64,000 bases of DNA from CAVVSQ01 sp963848825. Lineage in GTDB: Bacteria > Planctomycetota > Planctomycetia > Gemmatales > Gemmataceae. The notes beneath the pieces are model-generated. The model ran no database searches and was not told the origin of the DNA. It was given only the letters and a program-made list of their open reading frames with translations. The stretch spans positions 372,001 to 436,000 of the forward strand of contig CAWKFA010000017.1 of assembly GCA_963848825.1 (NCBI GenBank), given 5' to 3'. Below are positions 44,748 to 54,621 of this stretch, in pieces. Each line of letters opens with the position of its first letter. The stretch's first letter is position 1. Both the position numbers and the translations under genes were made by a program.

Positions 44748-46283
44748 ATGCTAACGCTGCTTGCTCTCTTCGCCTTGAGCCTTGGATTTAGCATTGTTTT
44801 GACGCCCATCGTCCGTTCCCTGGCGAGCCGCTGCGGACTGACCGATAAGCCCGATCAGCGCCGCAAGCTGCACAGCCAGACCATTCCCGTCGCCGGCGGC
44901 ATCGCCGTTCTCCTGGCCAGCATGGCCACGCTGGGTTTCATGCTCCTTTCCGGCCTCTGTCCCTGGGCCGAGGAGTTTTATCAGCAAGCCAGCCAGTGGC
45001 TCGGCCTCGCCGCCGCGGCTGTCCTGATCGCTTGCGTCGGCGTCGTTGACGACTTCGGCCGTCTGCGCGGCCGTCACAAGTTGCTCGGCCAGATCTTCGC
45101 CATCGCCATCCTGATTAGCACCGGACTTGTCGTAAAGACCATCCGCCTAGGCAATATGGAGCTCGACCTTGGCATGATGGCCATCCCCTTCACCGCTTTC
45201 TTCCTGCTGGGGACCATCAACTCGCTCAATCTGCTCGACGGCATGGACGGCATGCTCAGCACCGTCGCCGTCATTGTGACCCTCGCCTTCACGGGCATGG
45301 CCGTCATGAGCGGCAAATGGACCACCGCCTGCGTCGCCGCCACCATGGCCGGGGCACTCCTCGGTTTCCTGCGCTATAACTTTCCGCCCGCCACCGTTTA
45401 CCTCGGCGATACCGGCAGCATGCTTATCGGTCTGGTTATCGGTGCGCTGGCCATCAAAAGCTCGCTCAAGGGCTCGGCTACCGTCGCCCTGGCCGCTCCC
45501 GTCGCGGTCCTCGCCATCCCGATCCTCGATACCATGGCCGCCATTCTGCGGCGCAAATTGACCGGCCGCAGCATCTATACCACCGACCGCGGCCATCTGC
45601 ATCATTGCCTGCTCCGCCAGGGCTTCTCCACCGTGAAGGTGCTCATCTGCGTGGCGCTGTTCTGCCTCATCGCCGTCGCCGGAGCTTACCTGAGCCTCAC
45701 CTTCAATAGCGAATGGATGGCCCTCGTGGCCGCCCTCTTCGTGGCCGTGCTGCTCGCGCGCCTGCGCTGGTTTGGCCATGGCGAAATGCAGCTCATCGGC
45801 CATCGCGTCAAGGGGTTGGCTGCTTCTTTTCTTCAGTTCCGCAAGTCCGCCCAGCCGCGGCAGTCCGCCATTCGCCTGCAAGGTTCGGGCGCCTGGGCCG
45901 ATCCCTGGGCGAATCTGACGCAGGCCGCCGCCGACATGGCCCTCAAGTCGATTCGCCTCGACATCAATGCCCCCGCCCTGCACGAAAGCTATCATGGCCA
46001 GTGGGTCAATCGTAGCGATGACAATGTCGAAGACGGCGCCGCCGGCTGGAACCTCGCCATTCCGCTGCTCTGGCGCGGGCAGACCGTCGGCCGGCTCGAA
46101 GTCGTCGGCGGCCGCGACGACCAGCCGGTGTTGCAAAAGATCACCACGCTGTCGAACCTGGTGGACGATCTCGAGCTGACGCTCCACAAAATCGCCGATG
46201 ACGTCGGCGCTCCGACGGAGGATGTCGTCCCGCTCGGCCCGCTCGTCCGCGAGCCCCTGCTCAACTTCACCGCCGCCGACTAA
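44748..46283 (+). CDS. WecA/TagO-type undecaprenyl-phosphate sugar-1-P transferase with a C-terminal extension
   Basis: Intact, about 511 residues from ATG 44748. The first 345 residues are a polytopic GlcNAc-1-P transferase: RKLHSQTIPVAGG, the magnesium-binding Asp pair in GVVDDFGRLRG, NLLDGMDGMLS, YLGDTGSMLIG and a cytoplasmic His-rich DRGHLHHCL loop. It starts glycan assembly on undecaprenyl phosphate. Residues about 370-511 form an extra cytoplasmic domain (LTQAAADMALKSIRLD, AIPLLWRGQTVGRLEVVGG) that looks GAF-like or regulatory and is not part of WecA in enterobacteria. Immediately followed by dispersed repeat copy 2. Confidence 0.9.
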   Translation: MLTLLALFALSLGFSIVLTPIVRSLASRCGLTDKPDQRRKLHSQTIPVAGGIAVLLASMATLGFMLLSGLCPWAEEFYQQASQWLGLAAAAVLIACVGVVDDFGRLRGRHKLLGQIFAIAILISTGLVVKTIRLGNMELDLGMMAIPFTAFFLLGTINSLNLLDGMDGMLSTVAVIVTLAFTGMAVMSGKWTTACVAATMAGALLGFLRYNFPPATVYLGDTGSMLIGLVIGALAIKSSLKGSATVALAAPVAVLAIPILDTMAAILRRKLTGRSIYTTDRGHLHHCLLRQGFSTVKVLICVALFCLIAVAGAYLSLTFNSEWMALVAALFVAVLLARLRWFGHGEMQLIGHRVKGLAASFLQFRKSAQPRQSAIRLQGSGAWADPWANLTQAAADMALKSIRLDINAPALHESYHGQWVNRSDDNVEDGAAGWNLAIPLLWRGQTVGRLEVVGGRDDQPVLQKITTLSNLVDDLELTLHKIADDVGAPTEDVVPLGPLVREPLLNFTAAD

Positions 46284-46285
46284 TT

Positions 46286-46351
46286 GTTCGGAAAAAAAGG
46301 GGTCAGACCCCTTTCGGGTACCGCAGGGGTCTGACCCCTTTTTTTCCGAAC
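46286..46351. repeat. Dispersed inverted repeat, copy 2 (26-bp perfect arms)
   Basis: Arms 46286-46311 and 46326-46351 with a 14-bp loop; same sequence core as the element at 16450 (TTCGGAAAAAAAGGGG... and complement). It lies exactly between the WecA-type and GT4 genes. Confidence 0.88.
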
Positions 46352-46367
46352 GCTAGAGGATTTTGCT

Positions 46368-47657
46368 ATTAACGGGACTCCGGCCAGTGCGCCGCTCCAC
46401 ATTCTGGTCTTCAATCGCTCCTACTATCCGGATGTCGAGGCGACCGGGCAGCTGCTTACCGAGCTTTGCAGCGACCTGGCCGTCCGCCACGAGGTGCATG
46501 TCGTGGCCGGCATGCCGAATTTCGTGCCGGTCGAGGCCAGCAGCCTCCTCCAGACCGACCAGCACCAGGGCGTGACGATCACCCGCGTCCGCAATGTCAA
46601 ATTCTCGAAGAAAAGCTTCCTCGGCAGGGTGCTCGGCCTGGTCACCTACATATTAATGGCGCTCTGGGCCGGCTTACGCTCGCGCCGGCCCGACGTCATC
46701 GTCGTCCAGACCGACCCCCCCGTGCTCGGCGTCCTGGGCGCCCTGCTCGGCCGCTGGCACCGCTGCCCCTTCATCTACTATCTTCAAGATCTCCATCCCG
46801 AGATCGGCCTCGCCCTGGGAAAAATGCGTCCCGGCCCCCTCACCCGGCTGCTCTACTGGGCCTCCCAGGCCGGCTTCCGCGCCGCCGACCGCATCGTCGT
46901 CCTCGGCCCCGACATGCGCGCCAGGGTCCTCGCCCGCGGCATCCCCGCCAAGAAAATCACCATCGTCCCCAACTGGGCCGACACCGACCTCATCTACCCC
47001 CGGCCGCCACTCAGCCAGACTGCCCCCATGGCGCCCGACCACCCCCTGGTGGTCATGTACTCCGGCAACCTCGGCCTCTCGCAAAACCTCGACCAGCTCC
47101 TGGCCGCCGCCCGCGACCTCCAGGACCAGCCCATTCGCTTCGAGATCATCGGCGAAGGAGCAGCCAAAACCCGCCTCATGGCCCAGGCCGATGCCTGGAA
47201 GCTGACCAACGTCCGCTTCTCTCCCTACACGGCCAAGGAAAAACTACAGCAGTCGCTCACGACCGCCGACGTCCACTTCATCCCCCTCCGCAAGGGGCTG
47301 GCGGGCGCCATCGTCCCCAGCAAACTCTACGGCATCCTGGCCGCCGGCGTCCCGTTCATAGCGGCAGTCGACCCCGACAGCGAAGTAGCCCGCGTAGCCC
47401 AGGCCACCGGCGCCGGCCTGGTGATTGCCCCCGAATCGCTCCCCGACCTGATCACCACGCTCCACTGGTGCCTGCAAAATCGCCCCCAGCTGCCCACCAT
47501 GGGCCTCCGCGGCCGCCACGCAGCTGTAACCCAGTTCAGCCGCCCCGTCTGCGTCCGCCAGCTAGAAAACGTCATCACCGCGGTAGCAGCCCATAAACGC
47601 GCCACTGCCCACGAACTCCACGAAAACTCAGTAAAAAGCCCGATTTTCGCGGTTTAA
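46368..47657 (+). CDS. Glycosyltransferase family 4 (GT-B)
   Basis: About 430 residues. Conserved coding sequence begins at LHILVFNRSYYPDVEATGQ (from about 46395), upstream of the first GTG start at 46494, so the true N-terminus is near 46368 with an unusual or damaged start codon. Family features: GxLLTELCSDLA near the N-terminus, ADRIVVLGPDMR, VPNWADTDLI, the acceptor/donor hinge VVMYSGNLGLSQNLD and the C-terminal LAGAIVPSKLYGILAAGVPFIA with Glu-x7-Glu-like EVARVAQATGAGLV. Similar to WbuB-like GT4 enzymes that extend the undecaprenyl-linked sugar. Codon use is extremely GC-rich. Confidence 0.85.
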   Translation: MNGTPASAPLHILVFNRSYYPDVEATGQLLTELCSDLAVRHEVHVVAGMPNFVPVEASSLLQTDQHQGVTITRVRNVKFSKKSFLGRVLGLVTYILMALWAGLRSRRPDVIVVQTDPPVLGVLGALLGRWHRCPFIYYLQDLHPEIGLALGKMRPGPLTRLLYWASQAGFRAADRIVVLGPDMRARVLARGIPAKKITIVPNWADTDLIYPRPPLSQTAPMAPDHPLVVMYSGNLGLSQNLDQLLAAARDLQDQPIRFEIIGEGAAKTRLMAQADAWKLTNVRFSPYTAKEKLQQSLTTADVHFIPLRKGLAGAIVPSKLYGILAAGVPFIAAVDPDSEVARVAQATGAGLVIAPESLPDLITTLHWCLQNRPQLPTMGLRGRHAAVTQFSRPVCVRQLENVITAVAAHKRATAHELHENSVKSPIFAV

Positions 47658-47811
47658 CGCTGTTTTTGCTGAATATCGAGAGCCAAACGCCAAAAACTAG
47701 TTTTCCCTCTTTGTCAAAAAATTCCCTAGTTTTTGCTGTTTTCGACTTGCGTTTTTAGAAAGTGTTCGTAATATGTGTAGGTTATCTATTTCCCCAGTTG
47801 GAGGATGTGCC

Positions 47812-48608
47812 GTGAAGGTTGCTAGTTTACGTTTCTCATTCAGAAGTTTCGGACGGCTCTGCGTGGCCTTGGCCTTCGCGGCTTGCGGCGTGCTGGTTGG
47901 CTCCCAGAGTGCGAATGCAGCCACCATCATCAATGTCGAGTATAGCCTCGACGGCGGTGCCTGGACGGCTCTGCCACTGCCCGGCGGCGATGGTTCGACA
48001 AACGCCTCTCTTACGACGCCCACGACTTTGGGCGGAGTTCTCAAGTTTTCAACACTGAGTATTCTCGCCTCGGATAATCCTTCCGAGCTTTCGTCCACGA
48101 CGGCGAGGCTTGCGAACCTTGACTCGACCGCTGGCCACAATATTTTGCTGGCCGTGGCCACACAATTCTACACTACCCCGGTCGCCCCGCCGACAATCCA
48201 GGTTACTAGCTCTGTCGGCGGCAGCTACGATACGAATCATACGCCAGTTCTAGTCTTTCAGAGCTACATCGATCAAGCGGATCGCGGCGATCATACTGCT
48301 AGCGGCTCTCTTCTAACACCGGGACCGCAGACCCCCCTCATGTTGGTGGGTTCCTATAACAATAGTGCTCCGCCATACTTGATTACTCTGCTTAACAGCC
48401 CCTATTCTCTGCTTCAGATGTTCGATATCACCTTGGCTGCCAATACCCGGCCTTACTATCAACTCCCAACAGCACTATTGGCTTTAACTCGTTGACCCAG
48501 CTCGATCCGCTGGCGACGCCGGAACCAGCGTCCATGGCCCTGTTCGGCCTTGGGATTGCAGGCATGTGTGGTTACGGCCTCAAACGCCGTAAAGTTGCCA
48601 CTGCCTAG
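47812..48608 (+). CDS. PEP-CTERM sorting-domain protein (exosortase substrate), one frame break
   Basis: From GTG 47812 (VKVASLRFSFRSFG), 7 nt after GGAGG, with a signal peptide (LCVALAFAACGVLVGSQSANA). The mature part is Ser/Thr/Asn-rich and beta-like. The frame as sequenced stops at 48495. One missing C in the CTCCCAAC run (about 48464) restores TPEPASMALFGLGIAGMCG and the basic end YGLKRRKV: Pro-Glu-Pro motif, hydrophobic helix and Arg-rich tail, the complete PEP-CTERM signal. About 265 residues. The only such substrate seen in the window, and it lies in the exosortase locus. Confidence 0.85.
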
Positions 48609-48640
48609 TGCCGACTTTTGTAAGCAGTAAACAAGTGCTT

Positions 48641-48670
48641 GAACAGGACCCACATTTGTGGGTCCTGTTC
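48641..48670. terminator. Strong hairpin after the PEP-CTERM gene
   Basis: Perfect 13-bp stem (GAACAGGACCCAC and complement, 48641-48653 and 48658-48670) with a 4-base loop, followed by GCATTTTAT. It lies 32 bp after the stop codon and just ahead of the next ATG. Probably a terminator. Confidence 0.7.
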
Positions 48671-48677
48671 GCATTTT

Positions 48678-49632
48678 ATGATCGGCTTTGTTTTGATCGA
48701 CTCCGAAACTACAGCGCCGGGCCTCAGCCGGCCTAGCCCGCCAGTGCTGGCTGTCGCCACCCCCGCGCTCCCCAAGCCTGTCACCATAATTAAAGCTCGA
48801 TCCGGCTGGCAAGCTGTCAACGTGCGCCAGCTCTGGGCCTACCGAGAGCTGCTCTATTTCCTTGTCTGGCGCGATATCAAAGTTCGCTATAAGCAGACCG
48901 TTCTCGGCGCTGCCTGGGCGATTATTCAGCCCGTCATGACCATGCTCGTTTTACACTTTTTTTTGGCCGCCTGGGCGGCATGAGTCGCCCTTGTGCCGGA
49001 CGTCCCCTATCCTGTTTTCGTTTATACGGGTTTGCTCGTCTGGACTTTGTTCGCGGCTATCGTAAGCCAGGCTTCCGTCAGCATGGTCAATAGCGGCAAT
49101 ATGATCAGCAAGATCTATTTCCCACGCCTGCTCATTCCCCTCGCGACGGCCGGCACCGCCCTGGTGGATTTCCTTCTTTCGCTGGTCGTCATGGTCGGCC
49201 TCATGGCCTATTACGGCATTCTCCCCTCGCCGAATATTGCTTCTTCCCCTGTTTGTTGTCGGCACGCTGCTGGCTGCCGTGGGCGTGGGCACCTGGTGTG
49301 CCGCCCTGGTCGTCGCCTATCGCGACTTTCGCTACGTGATCGGCTTCGTCATCCAGCTGTGGATGTTCGCCAGCCCCGTCGCCTATCCCCTCGATAAAGC
49401 GGTACCGGCTCACTGGCAACTGGCCTATGCTCTAAATCCGGTAGTCGGCATGATCAGCGGTTTCCACTCCTGTCTCCTGGGTGCACCCTTCCGCTGGGAC
49501 TGCATTGCGGTTTCCTCATTGGTCGCGGCCGCCTTGCTGGTGGCCGGTCTATTTTACTTCCGCCAGGTCGAGCGCCGCTTCGCCGACATCATTTGGGCGT
49601 TCAGAAAAGGGTCAGACCCCTCTGGATATTGA
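48678..49632 (+). CDS. Polysaccharide-export ABC-2 permease, three frame breaks
   Basis: About 315 residues: MIGFVLIDSETTAP, then a cytoplasmic lead-in and RDIKVRYKQTVLGAAWAIIQP, the Wzm signature. A missing T in the T9 run near 48965 and an extra C near 48994 compensate each other and restore FGRLGGMSRLVPDVPYPVFVYTGLL. A third, +1, shift near 49240 joins to PLFVVGTLLAAVGVGTWCAALVV and the remaining helices with NPVVGMISGFH. About six membrane segments. The stop codon at 49632 falls inside dispersed repeat copy 3, so the natural tail may have been altered by the repeat. Partner ATPase follows. Confidence 0.85.
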
Positions 49633-49664
49633 GGGGTCTGACCTTCGTGAACCTTTCCGAACGC
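49597..49664. repeat. Dispersed inverted repeat, copy 3 (degenerate)
   Basis: GCGTTCAGAAAAGGGTCAGACCCCT at 49597-49621 and GAGGGGTCTGACC with CCGAACGC at 49631-49664. Related to copies at 16450 and 46286 but with several mismatches. Overlaps the 3' end of the permease reading frame. Confidence 0.75.
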
Positions 49665-49689
49665 TCTTAATTGCAGCCGTTGATTCAAA

Positions 49690-50972
49690 AAGCCTGCCAT
49701 TGCCGTCCGCAACTTGGGTAAAAAATATCAACTCGGCGCCGCCGAGCTTGGTTATGACCACTTTCCGCGAGGCCATCGCGCGGGCCGTATGGCCCCGCTA
49801 AATCGGTTTCGCGATCTGTCCGGCCGCGCCGCGGAGAGTGAGCCGTTCTGGGCACTTAGGGACGTTAACTTCGATATCGAGCGAGGGCGAGGTCGTCGGC
49901 ATCATTGGCCGCAACGGCGCCGGCAAAAGCACCCTCCTCAAAATCCTTTCCCGCATCACCGAGCCGACCGACCGGCGAGGTCGAGCTCCACGGCCGGGTC
50001 GGCAGCCTGCTCGAAGTCGGCACCGGCTTCCACCCCGAGCTGACCGGCCGCGAGAACATCTACCTCAACGGCGCAATCCTGGGCATGAAGCGCAGAGGAA
50101 ATCGACACGCAATTTCGACGAGATCGTCGCCTTCGCCGAGGTCGAGAAGTTCCTCGATACGCCCGTCAAAGCGCTACTCCAGCGGCATGTATGTGCGACT
50201 CGCCTTCGCCGTCGCCGCCCACCTGGAACCGGAAATCCTGATCGTCGATGAAGTGCTGGCCGTCGGCGACAGCGGAGTTTCAGAAGAAATGCCTCGGCAA
50301 AATGGACGAGGTCGCCCGGCGCAGGGCCGAACCGTCCTTTTCGTCAGCCACAACATGGCCGCCGTAAAAACCCTTTGCTCAAGTGCGATACTTATGGCGG
50401 AGGGAAAGTTGGCGGCGAAGGGGGTTACGGAAACAATAATTGATGACTACTTAAATGATTCGAAGAATGTTGCTCCCATTCCCCTGGGACAAAGAAAAGA
50501 CCGACGTGGTTCAGGACTGCTTCGGTTTGATACGGTCTCTTTCGCTCACGGTGGCGGAGCGATGACGGCGGGATTTCAATGTGGACAGGAAGCGAAGTTG
50601 CGCCTGTCCTTTAAGAACCTCGAAACTAGCGAACTTCGAAATTTGCGAGTGGCGGCGCTAATTGAAAACGATTTTGGACAGCGGTTGTTATTGTTGGACT
50701 CCCGACTGTTGGGGAGGGATATTAAGAGAGTTTTTCCGGGGGACGGCTGCATAACATTTTCAATAAAAAGACTTCCGCTTCTTCCTGGTGGGTACACGTT
50801 TACCATTTGGTCAACGATTAACGATATCGTCGCCGATTGGATTCATAACGCTGGCCGTTTCCTTGTAGAAGGCGGTGATTACTTCGGCACAGGGCAACTA
50901 CCAAAGTACGGCGAAGGTTTTTTTGTGACGGATCACGAAGTACAATATGATCGAAACGAGTGTGGCGAGTGA
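49690..50972 (+). CDS. Polysaccharide-export ABC transporter ATPase with C-terminal Wzt-like domain, several frame breaks
   Basis: About 420 residues after bridging at least five indels between 49760 and 50300. The start is near IAVRNLGKKYQLGAAELG; the exact start codon is unclear. Walker A is GIIGRNGAGKSTLLK, followed by GEVELHGRVGSLLEVGTGFHPELTGRENIYLNG, the signature of this subfamily, YSSGMYVRLAFAVAAHLEP, Walker B ILIVDEVLAVGD and the switch FVSHN. The clean C-terminal half (from 50300) is a Wzt-type beta-sandwich: SFKNLETSELRNLRVAAL, TFTIWSTINDIVADWI. Wzt C-domains bind the nonreducing end of the exported O-antigen. Partner: the permease at 48678. Confidence 0.82.
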
Positions 50973-51980
50973 CCGATAACTGCGACATTATTTGCAGAAT
51001 TTGTATGTCGCCAACTGCGGCAAAAATAGGTAAGGCTGAGTATTATTCCACCTTCGCCTGGGACATTTTTCAATGCAAGGATTGTGGTTGCCGATTCACG
51101 AAGCACGATGAGGAAATATATGAATTCCTACATTCTAAGGCTGGCTCTTCCTATGGGACTTACCGGGAAATGCAGGAAAAATGTAAGCAGATGATCAAAG
51201 ACGACGATATTGGAGAACTCAAAAAGCACTTAAGCCGCACTTCAAAATACAAATTTGTTATCGATGCTGTAGATAAGCACTTGCCTACTTCCCATTTGCT
51301 GGAAATTGGCTGCTCGCGCGGTCACCTAACCTCGTACTTCATTGCGTCCGGGTATAAGGTTATCGGTTCGGATGTTTCGCCGCAGGCTGTGTCGGATGCC
51401 AAGGGTGCATTCGGCGATTTTTTTGTTACGGCGAATTCGCCCAGGATTCAAGCTGGGCGCCATACGACATTATTTACCATGTTGGAACCGTAGGATGTGT
51501 CGAAGATCCTGTTGACTTCACAAGTCGTCTTCTCAAAATGCTTAGGCCCGGTGGCCAGTTACTCTTTAACGCTCCTAATGTTAGAGTTGTAATCTAGCCG
51601 CACAATTATGGATCGACGCTGCCCCTCCTCCGGACCTCGTTACCTTATTTCGACCAGGCTTTTGGCAACGGTTCTTTGGCCACACGGCAGAGGTTGTCGA
51701 ATATGTCGAAAATCTTTCGCCGGAGACAACGCTTGCAGTTCGACTACGAAAGTTACTTCGCCGTAAGTGGGGTGCGCCAGTCCCGCAACCAATAGACGAA
51801 AGTTTGGATGATTTCAAAACACCTCGGCCAGGAATTGGCGGCCTGGGGGACGTCCACATGGTCCCTATTCGAGAGATTCTCAATTCTGACTTGCCGATTG
51901 ACAAAAACGTTGGCCTTTGTGCCGCCGCTGCCGGCTCCATTTGGTCTTTTTGTTACCATGACAAAGAAATAGGCGGGTGA
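50969..51980 (+). CDS. Class I SAM-dependent methyltransferase with N-terminal zinc knuckle, frame breaks
   Basis: About 335 residues. GTG 50969 overlaps the ATPase stop by 4 nt. The N-terminus has CDIICRICMSP and FQCKDCGCRF, a four-Cys knuckle. The methyltransferase core has LLEIGCSRGHLTSYF (motif I) and VIGSDVSPQAVSDAK. Shifts near 51450 and 51580 and one more near 51640 restore WAPYDIIYHVGTVGCVEDP, LRPGGQLLFNAPN and a C-terminal region with FWQRFFGHTAEVVEYVE. The pattern resembles sugar-modifying methyltransferases in O-antigen loci. Substrate unknown. Confidence 0.75.
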
Positions 51981-52061
51981 CTCGCGCTGACGTGATGACT
52001 TTGCGTAATGGTTGGACGGACGAAACCAGCCTAAACCGACGGGCTGTAGTACTAATTGCCC

Positions 52062-53413
52062 ATGAAGATAATTATAAAAAAGATTGCCAAACTGTTAGCC
52101 CAGCAGACGATCGGTCGTTTGCCACCGCCTTTAACCAGACTGACCGGTAAACTTGCGCTGACGGAGGAATTGCGGTACGCGACGTTCGTATCCGACCATG
52201 GGCGAGCACGGACGATCGCAATCTAGTTTCCTGGTTTCGCCACGTCGGCGGTGCGTTTCGAAAGGTATTTCTGAGCGGGATCGAGGGATTGCCCCAACCG
52301 TTAGCCAAGAAGTTTGCCCGACATTGGGCAGATTATTGTGGGTGCAGGTACGGACTGTTACTACCTCATGGTACGGACGCGCTGCGTATTGGCCTTGCCG
52401 CTGTCCTGGAGCACGACGGTTTGGAATACGGCGGCGAGATCATAGTTCCGAATTTGTCTTTCATTGCCAGTGCGACGGCCGCTTTGGACCGCCGTTTTGG
52501 CATCGTGCTCGTAGATGTCGATCGGGATACGCTGTTGATCGATCCTAAACGTGTGGAGGAGGCGATCATTCCGGGCAAGACACGGGCTATCATGCCCGTC
52601 CACCAGTTCGGTCAGCCCGCCGACATGACTTCGCTACGTGCGATTGCCGTGTGCGCCATGGGCTAAAAACGATTGATACGCTCGAAAGCCGCATGTGCGC
52701 CGTGTGGGAGACGGGCCCTGTCGGGTCGCTTGGGGATGTCGCGGGTTTCAGCTTCAATTCGTTTAAGAATCTGAACTGCGGCGAAGGTGGGGCATTGACC
52801 ACAAACGACGAAGCGGTTTTTGACCGCGCATTCCATGCAGAATGCCGGTGTCGCCCGCATCGGTGAAGTACGGTGGGAGCATGTGACGCTTGGCTGGAAT
52901 TGCCGCCCAACGGAGTACCAGGCCGCTCTATTGCTGACGCGTTTCGCAATTTTTGACCGGCAACAGGATACCCGGCGGCGAAATTTCCTTAAGCTTCGTC
53001 AAATGTTAGAGGACATTGCCTGCGTGGAACCGCTGGCCATTCACTCCGGTGTGAGAAAGCACGGCATGTACATGTTTAGCATGCGATATAAAAAGGAGCA
53101 TTGCGGCGGTGTCCCGGTTGACGAGTTTTTGCAGGTCTGCGCGGTAAGAGGCGCTCGAATTCATAGGGGTTATACTCTTACGATCGCGGAGCAGCCGGCC
53201 ATCAAGAATCTTTTTGCCAAGCATCCCGACTTCATTCGCCTGATGCCCACACCAGTGGCAGACGAAGCCGTGAAAGAGCTGATCTACATTCCGCAGGAAG
53301 TTCTCCTCGGAACCGAGGCCGATATGTCGGACATAGCGGCAGTGTTTCGCAAGGTTGAGAAGCATTACAACGGTCATGTTTCAGCACCGCGTTTGCAAAT
53401 ACAGGCAACCTGA
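52062..53413 (+). CDS. DegT/DnrJ/EryC1/StrS aminotransferase, frame breaks
   Basis: PLP-dependent sugar aminotransferase of about 445 residues with shifts near 52205, 52645 and 52850. Motifs: LLPHGTDALRIGLAA, EIIVPNLSFIASATA, FGIVLVDVDRDT, KTRAIMPVHQFGQPADM, FSFNSFKNLNCGEGGALTT (the Lys in this motif forms the internal aldimine), and a C-terminal half with GWNCRPTEYQAALLL. The first 75 residues (from ATG 52062, MKIIIKKIAKLL) are not typical of the family and may be an extension or a start error. It installs an amino group on a nucleotide-linked keto-sugar, with the neighbouring oxidoreductase a possible partner. Confidence 0.82.
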
Positions 53414-53426
53414 GTAATTGGATACG

Positions 53427-54620
53427 ATGAATATCGCTATTATCGGTTGCGGCTACGTGGCTGAACTTTATGCGAAGACCCTCAAATATTATCCGAAACT
53501 GACTCTCGCGGGTGTTTTCGATAACAATCCCACGAATCTTCAGTCTTTTTGTCGCCGATGGAAGGCCAAACCCTATGAGAGCCTGGAATATGCAGTCAAT
53601 GACCCCTCGACTCAACTAGTTCTCAACTTAACCAATCCACGAAGTCATCATGAGGTGACGAAATGCTGTCTTGAGGCAGGTAAACACGTCTACTCTGAAA
53701 AACCGTTGGCGATGACTTCCGAACAAGCGAAGGAATTGGTAGTCTTGGCCGACCAGAAGGGGCTCTATCTAGGAGCTGCCCCGTGTAGTGTGCTCTCGGA
53801 AACTGCCCAAACAATGTGGAAGGCATTAAAGGATAAGGTTATCGGGCGGCCTCGACTCGTTTACGCGGAATTCGATGATGGCCTGATTGCGCCGACGCAA
53901 TCGCCTTGGAACTGGCGCAATGAATGCGGAGTGGCCTGGCCGGCAAAAGATGAATTTGAGGTCGGTTGCACTTATGAGCATGCGGGATACGTCTTGACGT
54001 GGCTAGCAGCTTTTTTCGGCCCAGCGAAGACGGTGACGGCCTTTGCGTCTTGTCAGCTTCCGGATAAAGGAATTCCGGTTGACGTGATGGCTCCGGACTT
54101 TTCGGTGGGGTGTATCGAATATGCGGAGGGAGTAGTGGCCCGTGTTACCTGTGGGTTAGTAGCGCCGAGGAACAAGTCATTGACGATTGTAGGCGACAAC
54201 GGCGTGCTTTGGACAAATAATGTGCGTGACGATGCCGGGCCTGTTTACGTCAGACAAATTCCTTCGAGTCGCGTGCATGCCGCGATCGAGCGGCGTCTGA
54301 ATACTTTTCGTAATTGGCTGGAATCTCGCTTCAATGCACCCTTTCTGGGAGAGGAATGGCATTTTGGCCAAAAATACGCGTTCGCACGAAAACCGACCGG
54401 GCGGGTGTTGCGTGGCACTAAGCCGGTGGATTTCTGCCGAGGCCCGGCCGAATTAGCGGAAGCTATCCTTCAGCGGCGTCCGTGCCGACTATCGTCACAT
54501 CTCGGCCTTCACATCACCGAACTTGTGGAAGCACTTCAGTACCCAGAACGGTTCGGCGGCAAACGAAAACTGGAATCCACTTTTGACCCGATTGAACCGC
54601 TACCGTGGACGGGGAGGTAG
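53427..54620 (+). CDS. Gfo/Idh/MocA family oxidoreductase
   Basis: Intact, 397 residues from ATG 53427 (MNIAIIGCGYVAELYAKTL). The N-terminal Rossmann fold is GCGYVAELYAKTL with the acidic AGVFDN. The conserved catalytic region includes HYSEKPLAMT-like VYSEKPLAMT (Lys of the EKP motif) and a late H in CTYEHAGYVLTW. Such NAD(P)-dependent enzymes oxidise or reduce a sugar hydroxyl; with the DegT gene upstream, a pathway to an amino- or deoxy-sugar is likely (a WbpB/WbpE-like pair). One of the few long genes in this section with no frame break. Confidence 0.88.
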   Translation: MNIAIIGCGYVAELYAKTLKYYPKLTLAGVFDNNPTNLQSFCRRWKAKPYESLEYAVNDPSTQLVLNLTNPRSHHEVTKCCLEAGKHVYSEKPLAMTSEQAKELVVLADQKGLYLGAAPCSVLSETAQTMWKALKDKVIGRPRLVYAEFDDGLIAPTQSPWNWRNECGVAWPAKDEFEVGCTYEHAGYVLTWLAAFFGPAKTVTAFASCQLPDKGIPVDVMAPDFSVGCIEYAEGVVARVTCGLVAPRNKSLTIVGDNGVLWTNNVRDDAGPVYVRQIPSSRVHAAIERRLNTFRNWLESRFNAPFLGEEWHFGQKYAFARKPTGRVLRGTKPVDFCRGPAELAEAILQRRPCRLSSHLGLHITELVEALQYPERFGGKRKLESTFDPIEPLPWTGR

Positions 54621-54621
54621 C

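Noticed and set aside
46466..47596. 376-codon plus-strand frame overlapping the GT4 gene
   Set aside because: Pro/Arg-rich low-complexity product in another frame of a clear glycosyltransferase.
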